Positions 22,479 through 29,495 of a stretch of DNA of 32,056 nucleotides are shown piece by piece. The notes beneath the pieces were generated by a model. It searched no databases, was not told the DNA's origin, and saw only the letters and a list, made by a program, of their open reading frames with translations. The DNA lies in contig CAWABY010000001.1 of assembly GCA_963780395.1 (NCBI GenBank), positions 1 through 32,056 of the forward strand, read 5' to 3'. How positions within the stretch are numbered: position 1 is the stretch's first letter; each line of letters begins with the position of its first letter. The DNA comes from VGBV01 sp963780395. Its GTDB lineage: Bacteria > Actinomycetota > Thermoleophilia > Solirubrobacterales > 70-9. Made by a program: the position numbers and the translations under genes.

Positions 22479-24076
22479 GGCGCCCTGGCAGGTCGCATGA
22501 GCAGCAGCCAGGCGACCATCGACAGCAGGCAGGCGATCCCCATCGCAAGCGAGACGACGGCGAAGCCGCGGGCGATGCCCTCCGCGGCGCCGCGCTCGAA
22601 GGCCGTCTTGGTGTTGGCGCCCAGGGCCGCCTCGGTCTCGCTGACCTCGGTCGGCGCCCCGGTCAGGACCCTGTCGAGCCGTTCATCCTCGAGCTTGCGG
22701 ACCCCCGCCTCATCGAGCGCGCTGTTGAGCTCGTCCGAGCCGACCTGGACGAAGAGGATCGTGCCGAGCGAGATCACCAGCGCCGCGCTGACGTAGCGAA
22801 CGACATTGATGATCCCCGAGGCCTCTCCGGCGTTCTCGGGGGGCAGAGCCTTCAGCCCCGCCGCCGAGGGGGCCGAGAAAGTGACTCCAACGCCCACCCC
22901 GACGATCGTGATCGCCCACCAGACGTCGCCGTAGTCGGAGCCGCCGTCCAGACCGCTCAACAGCAGGCCTCCGATGCCCATCAGCCCCATCCCCGCGGCG
23001 ACGGGCCAGCGAAACCCGAAGCGGTCGGCGACGCGGCCGACCAGCAGCGAGGCGACGAACATCGAAAAGCCGAAGGGGAGCAGCGCCAGGCTGGCCGTTA
23101 CGGCGGAGTAGTCAAGCGTGACCACCGCCTGCGCGTAGAGGTTGAAGAAGAAGATCAAACCGATCAGGAACAGCGAACTGGCGAAGGTGCCGACGAGGGC
23201 GCCGAGCAGCGGCGGCATGCGCAGCAGCCGCAGGTGCAGCAGCGGCTCATCGACGCGCAGCTCGACCGCGACCAGCGCCGCCGCGGCCGCCAGCGCGACG
23301 GCGAAGGAGGCGACGCTCTGCCCCGAGGCCCAACCCCAGTCGGGACCCTCCTGCAGCGCCAGGATCAGGCTGAACAGGCAGAGGGCGAGCAGGGCGACGC
23401 CGAGGTAGTCGACCCTGGGGCGCTCGCTCGGTCGCGGCATCCCCCGCAGCGTGCCGAGCGCCATGAACCCGAGTCCCCCCGCGTAGATCAGCGAGCCCCA
23501 CCAGACCCAGCGCCAGCTCGCCTCGTCGGTGAGAACGCCGCCGATCAGCGGGCCGAGCGCGAATGCGACGCCCCCGGTCGCCCCCCAGATGCCCAGCGCG
23601 TAGCCCTGGCGCTCGGTCGGAAACGCGATCCGCAGCATCGCCATCGTCGCCGGCATCAGCGCCGCCGAGCCCAGGCCCTGCACCAGGCGGCCCAGGATCA
23701 CCATCAGCTCACCGCTGGCGGTCGCCACCAGCAGCGCGCCCACCGCGAAGGTGATCAGCCCGATGCTGAAAGCGACGCGCTCGCCCAGCAGGTCGCCCAG
23801 GCGCCCGCCGAGGACCACGAAGGCGGCGACCGCGAGCATGTAGATGCCGACGGCCCAGCTGAGCGCGCTCGAGCCCATCTCGAGCTGGTCGGCGATCGCG
23901 TTCAGCGCCGTGTTGATCGCGGTCGTGTTGACCCCGATCAGGAACAGACCCAGACATGACGTGACCAGGACGGCGGTCGGGTTGACCGCGCCGGGCGCGG
24001 CCTCGCCGCGGGCGCCGGGATGGGGATGCGGGACGTGCAGCAGCGCCGCCCCGAGCACGCGTTGTGCTTCGCTCAC
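22475..24076 (-). CDS. MFS drug exporter, DHA2 (EmrB/QacA) type, 14 helices
   Basis: 533-residue proton-driven exporter. After a hydrophilic N-terminus it shows the motif A region GGRLGDLLGERVAF, motif C (GATGGVAFALGPLIGGVLTDEASWRWVWW) and a second-half GRVADRFGFRWPV; length and helix count fit DHA2 proteins. A long loop with EDERLDRVLTGAPTEVSETEAALG precedes the last helix, as is common in this family. The substrate is unknown. GTG 24076 is supported by TAGATT 7 nt upstream. The stop overlaps that of the convergent gene at 22475-22478. Confidence 0.92.
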   Translation of the reverse strand: MSEAQRVLGAALLHVPHPHPGARGEAAPGAVNPTAVLVTSCLGLFLIGVNTTAINTALNAIADQLEMGSSALSWAVGIYMLAVAAFVVLGGRLGDLLGERVAFSIGLITFAVGALLVATASGELMVILGRLVQGLGSAALMPATMAMLRIAFPTERQGYALGIWGATGGVAFALGPLIGGVLTDEASWRWVWWGSLIYAGGLGFMALGTLRGMPRPSERPRVDYLGVALLALCLFSLILALQEGPDWGWASGQSVASFAVALAAAAALVAVELRVDEPLLHLRLLRMPPLLGALVGTFASSLFLIGLIFFFNLYAQAVVTLDYSAVTASLALLPFGFSMFVASLLVGRVADRFGFRWPVAAGMGLMGIGGLLLSGLDGGSDYGDVWWAITIVGVGVGVTFSAPSAAGLKALPPENAGEASGIINVVRYVSAALVISLGTILFVQVGSDELNSALDEAGVRKLEDERLDRVLTGAPTEVSETEAALGANTKTAFERGAAEGIARGFAVVSLAMGIACLLSMVAWLLLMRPARAP

Positions 24077-24083
24077 GGGCCGG

Positions 24084-24089
24084 AATCTA
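24084..24089 (-). promoter_or_regulatory. Putative -10 element (TAGATT) of the MFS gene
   Basis: TAGATT on the minus strand, 7 nt before GTG 24076, in the 38-nt gap below the HtrA-like gene. It suggests independent expression of the exporter. Confidence 0.4.
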
Positions 24090-24114
24090 TCCGTGCCCGG
24101 CGTCTACCGAGAGC

Positions 24115-25125
24115 TCAGGCCTGGAGCTCGCGTGGGACCAGGTCCAGCGTCATCGCCCGGCCCTCGCGGACCAGCTCGATCGCCAGTCCCTCGCCGATCC
24201 GCTCGGCCACCATCAGGCGCTGCAGGTCGCCGACGTCGCTGACCGGCCGTCCGTCGACGGCGAGGATCAGGTCCTCGGCCCGCAGCCCGGCGCGGTCGGC
24301 GGGACTGCCCTCCACCACCTCCACGACCTCGATGCCCTGCTCGCGCCCCACCCGGGAGGCGACCTTGGGCGGCAGCGGGCGGGAGCCGCCGACGATGCCG
24401 ATGTAGGCGCGGCGGACGCGGCCGTCGCCCATCAGCGAGGAGATGATCTTGCGGGTGGCCTCGTTGATCGGGACGGCCAGCCCCAGGCCGACGCCGGCGA
24501 CGGCGGTGTTGACGCCGACGACGCGCGCGAGGCCGTCGGCGAGCGCGCCGCCCGAGTTGCCGGGGTTGAGCGCGGCGTCGGTCTGGATCACGTTCTCGAC
24601 CAGGCGGCCGGCGGACCCTGAGCGCGTCGGCAGCGAGCGGCCGAGCCCCGAGACCACCCCGGCGGTGACCGTTCCCGCCAGCCCCATCGGGCTGCCGATC
24701 GCGACCACCAGCTGGCCCACCCGCAGCTCGTCGGCGTCCCCAAGCTCGGCGGGGTTGAGGTCGCTCCCCTGCGCGCGAACCACGGCAAGGTCAGAAAGCG
24801 GGTCGGTCCCGACGACCTCGACGCCGAGCTCGCGGCCATCCGAGAAGGTCGCCCTGACCCCGTCGTTGCCCTCGGCGACGACGTGGGCCGAGGTCAGCAT
24901 GTACCCGTCGGGGGTGATCGCGACGGCGCTGCCGCCGCCCTCACGCCGTCCGCGGCGGGTGCGCCGGGCGACGCCGAGGTGCGCCACCGAGGGCCCGAGC
25001 CGCTCGGCGACGCCGGAGACCGTGCGCGAGTACGCGTCGAACGCCTCGGCGTCGGGCAGGCGCCGCTGGTCGGGCTCTGGGGGAGCGGGGCCCGCACGAT
25101 CGCTGATCAGACGCAGTCTCGTCAC
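24115..25125 (-). CDS. HtrA/DegP-like trypsin-family serine protease with PDZ domain
   Basis: 336-residue S1C protease. The catalytic triad is visible: His81 in LTSAHVV, Asp112 in DPLSDLAVV and Ser191 in NPGNSGGAL. A PDZ domain (about 245-330: GIEVVEVVEGSPADRAGLRAEDLILAVDGRPV) follows and would bind C-termini of clients. The N-terminus (TRLRLISDRAGPAPPEPDQRRLP) has no signal peptide or membrane anchor, unlike most HtrA proteins, so it is probably cytosolic, unless the true start lies elsewhere. GTG 25125 is preceded by an AT-rich TAATAC sequence 7 nt away, which supports this start. Confidence 0.9.
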   Translation of the reverse strand: MTRLRLISDRAGPAPPEPDQRRLPDAEAFDAYSRTVSGVAERLGPSVAHLGVARRTRRGRREGGGSAVAITPDGYMLTSAHVVAEGNDGVRATFSDGRELGVEVVGTDPLSDLAVVRAQGSDLNPAELGDADELRVGQLVVAIGSPMGLAGTVTAGVVSGLGRSLPTRSGSAGRLVENVIQTDAALNPGNSGGALADGLARVVGVNTAVAGVGLGLAVPINEATRKIISSLMGDGRVRRAYIGIVGGSRPLPPKVASRVGREQGIEVVEVVEGSPADRAGLRAEDLILAVDGRPVSDVGDLQRLMVAERIGEGLAIELVREGRAMTLDLVPRELQA

Positions 25126-25131
25126 TAACCA

Positions 25132-25138
25132 AGTATTA
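25132..25138 (-). promoter_or_regulatory. Putative -10 element (TAATACT) of the HtrA-like gene
   Basis: TAATACT on the minus strand, 6 nt before GTG 25125. It is unusually A/T-rich for the region and close to the general bacterial -10 consensus. Confidence 0.45.
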
Positions 25139-25152
25139 GCAAGGCGGGGCCA

Positions 25153-25566
25153 TTACTCCCAGACCAGCACGAAGGTGTCCTCGAACTCCTGCACAACCGA
25201 CGGGAACTCCTCGAGCCGCTGCTCGCGGTTGAGCTGGTCGAGGGAGCTGAAGAACTGCTCGGTGCGTCCGGCGGGCATCGTCTGCCAGCGAACTTTCGCC
25301 GGCTCGTCGCCCGGGTTCCACATCTGGTGCACCGCCTTGCGTGGGATCTCGATCGTCTCGCCGGCGGCCAGGTCGCGCTCATCGCCGTCGACGTTGACCC
25401 TCAGCGAGCCCTCCAGCACCTCGAAGCGCTCGTCCTGCTCGGGGTGGAAGTGCTTCGGCGGGGCGATGCCCTGTGGCGCGTACTCGGTCTCGACCTCGAG
25501 CAGCTCGGGCTCGGATCGCACCACCGTGACCGACTGGATCGGGGTCAGCTTGAGCGGCTCCGGCAT
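25153..25566 (-). CDS. Cupin-domain protein
   Basis: 137-residue single-domain cupin. Motif 1 is PPKHFHPEQDERFEVLEGSLRV (HxH with downstream Glu as likely metal ligands); motif 2 contains AVHQMWNPGDEPAKV (third His). The C-terminal helix region (EQFFSSLDQLNREQ) follows the barrel. Such proteins range from dioxygenases to sugar-binding or regulatory proteins; the reaction cannot be read here. It starts at ATG 25566 and ends 27 nt before the HtrA-like start; the two are probably independent, because the latter has its own -10. Confidence 0.87.
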   Translation of the reverse strand: MPEPLKLTPIQSVTVVRSEPELLEVETEYAPQGIAPPKHFHPEQDERFEVLEGSLRVNVDGDERDLAAGETIEIPRKAVHQMWNPGDEPAKVRWQTMPAGRTEQFFSSLDQLNREQRLEEFPSVVQEFEDTFVLVWE

Positions 25567-25600
25567 CGGATGGGGACTTTGACATGCCCGGGAGCCGGCG

Positions 25601-25606
25601 TACCGT
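25601..25606 (+). promoter_or_regulatory. Putative -10 element (TACCGT) of the propeller gene
   Basis: TACCGT lies 7 nt before ATG 25614. This favours 25614 over the earlier in-frame ATGs at 25584 and 25608. Confidence 0.4.
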
Positions 25607-25613
25607 CATGGCG

Positions 25614-26786
25614 ATGATGCGCAGAAGGGGGAAGCTGGGACGCTCCGCCGTTCTTCTGGCTTCAACGACCGCGCTGCTGTTTGTCGGCCTGGCCTCGGGG
25701 GCCGAGGCTTTCATCTATTGGGCGAATCTGGGTGGACCGATCGGGCGCGCGAACAACGACGGCACCGGCGCAGTTCAGAGCTTCATCGGGCCCCAGCACG
25801 TGCCCGTCGGCCCGGCGGTCAACGCCACGCACATCTTCTGGGCCAACAGCAACCCCGGCGGCACCTCGATCGGGCGCGCGAACCTGGACGGCTCCAACGT
25901 CAACAAGAACTTCATCACGGGGGCGGAGGCGCCCGGCGGGGTCGCGGTCACCGCCACCCACGTCTACTGGACCAACAACAGCCCGACGGTCGGCGGGGAC
26001 TCGATAGGACGCGCGAACCTCGATGGCTCGGGAGTCAACCAGGATTTCATCAACGTCATGCCAGACGCGAACCTGTTCGGCGTCGCGGTCAACGCCACGC
26101 ACGTCTTCTGGGGCAACGGGTCCACCATCGGCCGCGCCAACATCAACGGCACCGGGGCCAACCCCGGCCTTCCTCAGCCCCGGCACCGGCGCGCTTGTGG
26201 CCCACCCCGAGCTGAGCTCGACCCACCTCTACTGGACCTCGATCGAGAGCAACGGCAACGGCACCTACGGGCCAGCCGGATTCGTCGGCCGCGCCAGTCT
26301 CAACGGCACCGGAATCTTCCCTCACTTCATCCCCGCGAGCACGGGGAGCGGGGTCGCCCTGTTCGGGGGTTTCCTCTACTGGGGCAACTTCGGTCAGACG
26401 ATCAACGTCTCCAACACGATCGGCCGGGCAAACGTCGACGGCACCGGCGTCAACCAGGCGCTCGTCCCCAAGGCCAACTTCCCCAACGGTGTCGACGTCG
26501 ACGCGGGCGGCGCGCCCGTTTTCGGGAAGCTCAAGTGCAAGGGCGGATGCAAGGTGAAGCTGCTCGTGCCCATGGGCGGACTGGGATGCTGCGCGGCAAG
26601 GGGATCTAGGCGAGGTCGAAGTCGGTCGGCGGGGCGGCGGACTTCAAGCTCAAGGTCACTCCCAAGGGCAAGCTGAAGCGCAAGCTCGAGAACCGCGGCA
26701 AGGCCAGCACCAAATTGAGCGTGACCCTGGCCCCGGTGGGGATTCCGGTCGGAACCAGCACCGCGAAGCTGGTCTTGCGGGGCTAG
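25614..26786 (+). CDS. Secreted YWTD/NHL-like beta-propeller protein, broken by several frameshifts
   Basis: An N-terminal signal peptide (RRRGKLGRSAVLLASTTALLFVGLASGAEA) leads into repeats of about 40 residues of the type YWAN-x-IGRAN-x-DG-x-G-x-N-x-x-FI, as in YWTD/NHL propellers; at least five are visible. The frame breaks near 26166 (an extra G; the repeats continue as AFLSPGTGALVAHPE in another frame). It changes at least once more between about 26575 and 26635. A third reading then gives a Lys-rich all-beta tail (DFKLKVTPKGKLKRKLENRG) ending at TAG 26784-26786. Secreted and possibly surface-exposed; ligand unknown. Either a pseudogene or damaged by sequence errors. Its tail overlaps the 3' end of aroE on the other strand. 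Confidence 0.7.
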
Positions 26787-27615
26787 CGGCCCCCGCGCGC
26801 GCTTCGCGCATCACGTCGAGCGGGGGCTCGAGGCCCGTCCAGATGCGGAGCGACTCGGCGCCCTGGCGCACCAGCACCTCCAGACCCTCGACCACGCGGG
26901 CGCCGCGGGCGCGGCCTTCAGCGATCAACGCGGTCTCTTCCCCGCCGTAGACGAGATCGGCCAGGATCACGCTCTCCCCCAGCTTGGCCCGCTCGATCGG
27001 CAGCTCGGCGAACGGGTCGCCCGCGCCCTCCATGCCGACGGCGGTGCAGTTGACGATCACGTCGTAGTCGGCCGCGCGGGCCTGGTCGGCCGTGACCGCC
27101 GCCAGCTCCCCGGCCGCTCCGGCGCTCGTCGCGGATAGGGCCTGCGCGAGCTCGCTCGCCCGCCCGGCGGTGCGGTTCCAGATCTCGGTGGACGCGCCCT
27201 GGCCCGCGAGCGCCCAGGCCGCCGCACGGGCCGAGCCCCCCGCACCCAGCACCAGCGCCCGCATGCCTGACGGCGGCTCGGGCAGCGCCGCCAGCAGGCC
27301 CGGGGCGTCGGTGTTGGCGGCCCTGACCTCGCCCCCGTCGAAGCTGAGCGTGTTCGCGGCGCCGATCTCGGTGGCCGCCGCCGTGGCGTCGCCCGCGAGG
27401 GCCAGCGCGGCCTCCTTGTGGGGGATGGTCACGTTGGCGCCGACGAAGCCCTCAGCCGGGAGCGCGCGCGTCAGCTCGGCGAAGTCGGCGGCCGGCATCT
27501 CGATCGCCTCGTAGCTCCACTCGTCCGCCAGGCCCAGCGCCGCCAGCGCCGCGTTCTGCATTGCGGGCGAGCGGGAATGTGCGACGGGATGTCCGACTAC
27601 GGCGAGCCGCCTCAT
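26656..27615 (-). CDS. aroE: Shikimate dehydrogenase (NADP+), with extended C-terminus
   Basis: Reduces 3-dehydroshikimate to shikimate. Signatures: SRSPAMQNAAL (substrate Ser), NVTIPHKEAAL (catalytic Lys), AANTDAPGLL (Asn/Asp), the NADP loop GAGGSARAAAWAL with NRT and the C-terminal GLEVLVRQGAESLRIWTG. Family members usually end shortly after the PLDVMREA helix. Here the frame continues about 45 more residues (Arg/Pro/Cys/Trp-rich) through the antisense of the propeller gene to 26656, so the natural stop was probably lost or lies in another frame. ATG 27615 matches the family start; it follows the mltG stop by 16 nt, with a GAGGGA sequence between them. Confidence 0.93.
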   Translation of the reverse strand: MRRLAVVGHPVAHSRSPAMQNAALAALGLADEWSYEAIEMPAADFAELTRALPAEGFVGANVTIPHKEAALALAGDATAAATEIGAANTLSFDGGEVRAANTDAPGLLAALPEPPSGMRALVLGAGGSARAAAWALAGQGASTEIWNRTAGRASELAQALSATSAGAAGELAAVTADQARAADYDVIVNCTAVGMEGAGDPFAELPIERAKLGESVILADLVYGGEETALIAEGRARGARVVEGLEVLVRQGAESLRIWTGLEPPLDVMREARAGAASPARPASRCWFRPESPPGPGSRSIWCWPCRGSRACASACPWE

Positions 27616-27631
27616 GCGCGGCAATGGTCCC

Positions 27632-29101
27632 TCAGCACTCGGTCGGCGAGTCGCCCTGGGCCTGCAGGGCCGCCTGGTACTCGGCGCGGAACTTTTCGAA
27701 CTCCGCCTCGGTGGCGGCGAAGTTGTGTTCCCCGCAGGTGCCGGGCTTGACCACGAAGTAGAGGTAGTTCACGTTCGCGGGCCGCGCCGCGGCCTTGATC
27801 GCCGCCAGGCCGGGGTTGCCGATCGGGGTCGGGGTCAGCCCGGCGTTTGTGCGGGTGTTGTACGGCGTGTCTTCTTTGAGGGCTTCGTCGGTGAGCTGCT
27901 CTGTGTAGTTCTGGGTCTCATACCGGGTGGTCGCGTCAATCCCGAGCACCTGACCGGCGCTGAGCCGGTTGTAGATGACAGCGGCCACGTCGTCGCGCTC
28001 CTGGGGGATCTGGACCTCCTTGTCGACCATCGAGGCGATGATGAGCACGTCGTAGACGGTCAGGTTCTTCTTCTTGGCGTAGCTCATGTCCACCCGGGCG
28101 ATGTTGTCCCGGAACGCCTGAAGCTGCTGGTTGACCAGCTCCTGCGACCCGCCGTTCGGTCCGAGGTCGTAGGTGGCCGGGAACAGGAAGCCCTCGAGGT
28201 TGTCGGTCTTGGCGCCGTACTTGGCCGTGTCGAAGCCCTTCGGCGCCGTCTCGGTCAGCTTCAGGTACTCGTCGCTGCTGACGCCTTCGGGCAGCACGTC
28301 GGCCGCGATCTGATGGCGATCGAGCCCCTCGGGGATCGTGACCGTGGTCGCGCCGCCGCCGGGGTCGGCGCCGGTGAGGCGGTCGATCGCCGCGCCGTAG
28401 CTCATGCCCGAGGCGAGCGCGTAGCTGTCGGCCTGGACGTCGTCGGTCTTGCCGGCCAGCTGCAGGCGCCACTCGAACAGCCGCGCGCTGGAGACCACCC
28501 CGGCCTCGTCGAGGATGTCCGCGATCTCGCCGGCGCTGGCGCCCTCTGGGATGTCGACCGAGACGGGCTCGCCGCCCTCGCCGTCCCCGGCGAAGGGCTG
28601 GAAGAAGGCGACCAGGAACCAGACCAGGAGGATGCCCACGAGCGCCAGGGCGAGCGCCGCGAAGCGACGCCGCCGGTAGTTGCCCGCGCGTCGGGCGCGC
28701 GGCGGCGCGGCCGCCCCGGGCTCGCCGCCGCGCGACACACGGTCGCGAAGCGACCGACGACGGCTCGGCGCGGCGTCGGCACCTGAGGCGGCGTCGGCTG
28801 CCGCGGCCACGGGACGCTCGGCTGTCGGCGGCGGCGACTCGGTGCGCTCGGGGGTCGGCGGCGGCGTCTCGGGGTCGGGCTTGCGCTTGCGCTGCTTGCG
28901 AAAGCCGCCGGTGATGCCCTTCTTCTCCTTCTTCGTCCGGCCGCCCTTGCGGCGCATCTCGCGTTCGCGGCGCCGGCGCTCGCGCTCCAGCACCGCGGGA
29001 TCGTCGCGGCCGAACTCGTCGGTGTCGGGCTTCAGCTCCCCGCTCGAGGGCGGGGTCAGGTTGCCCTCGGCGTCGACCTCCCACTCTTCGCGATCGCTCA
29101 C
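27632..29101 (-). CDS. mltG: Endolytic murein transglycosylase MltG (YceG-like)
   Basis: Membrane-bound lytic transglycosylase that cuts nascent glycan strands and sets their length. The 489 residues comprise a long, charged cytosolic N-terminus (1-145, Arg/Lys- and Pro-rich), one helix (about 147-167), a LysM-like region (VDIPEGASAGEIADILDEAGVV) and the YceG domain with NLEGFLFPATYDL, the catalytic Glu362 in IIASMVDKEVQIPQER, and TRTNAGLTPTPIGNPGLAAIKAA. The N-terminal extension is typical of actinobacterial homologues. GTG 29101 overlaps the ruvX stop as GTGA. Confidence 0.94.
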   Translation of the reverse strand: MSDREEWEVDAEGNLTPPSSGELKPDTDEFGRDDPAVLERERRRREREMRRKGGRTKKEKKGITGGFRKQRKRKPDPETPPPTPERTESPPPTAERPVAAAADAASGADAAPSRRRSLRDRVSRGGEPGAAAPPRARRAGNYRRRRFAALALALVGILLVWFLVAFFQPFAGDGEGGEPVSVDIPEGASAGEIADILDEAGVVSSARLFEWRLQLAGKTDDVQADSYALASGMSYGAAIDRLTGADPGGGATTVTIPEGLDRHQIAADVLPEGVSSDEYLKLTETAPKGFDTAKYGAKTDNLEGFLFPATYDLGPNGGSQELVNQQLQAFRDNIARVDMSYAKKKNLTVYDVLIIASMVDKEVQIPQERDDVAAVIYNRLSAGQVLGIDATTRYETQNYTEQLTDEALKEDTPYNTRTNAGLTPTPIGNPGLAAIKAAARPANVNYLYFVVKPGTCGEHNFAATEAEFEKFRAEYQAALQAQGDSPTEC

Positions 29102-29486
29102 GTGCCCTCACCCGCCCGGGACGCGAGGTAGGACTCCAGTAGGTGGGCGGCGGCGAGCGAGTCCTCGTCAGCTCGCGCTCCCTGGCGTGCGCTTCGGAAG
29201 CCATCTTGGTGGTCAGTCGTTCGTCATATGTCTCAACCGGCACGTCGAGCAGATCCCCTAGCTCCGCCGCGAAGGCGCGGCTGAGACGGGCCTGGCTGGT
29301 TTCTTCCCCGGAGAGGGAAACAGGCAAACCCACCACGACTTGATCGGCGTCGTGCTCGGCCACGAGCCTAGCGATCAGAGGCGGGTCCGGGGGCACGGCG
29401 GCGAGCGGGGTGGCGAGCGTGCCGGTGGGGTCGCTGATCGCGATGCCGCAGCGCGCGGTCCCGTGGTCGATCGCGAGTACGCGCAT
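29098..29486 (-). CDS. ruvX: RuvX/YqgF-type RNase H-fold nuclease, frameshifted near the 3' end
   Basis: Putative Holliday-junction resolvase or pre-16S rRNA nuclease. From ATG 29486 the frame shows LAIDHGTARCGIAISD (Asp7), VVGLPVSLSGEETSQA and ETYDERLTTKMASEA, all typical. After AHARERE the frame runs into a Pro/Arg-rich shadow. The real C-terminus, ADEDSLAAAHLLESYLASRAG with the conserved D-x-x-A-A-x-x-L-L, continues in another frame and stops at 29098. One missing base near 29171-29180 explains it and gives 129 residues, normal for the family. As ruvX is conserved and often essential, a sequence error is more likely than a true pseudogene. It starts 9 nt after the alaS stop. Confidence 0.88.
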
Positions 29487-29495
29487 CAGCCGGGA

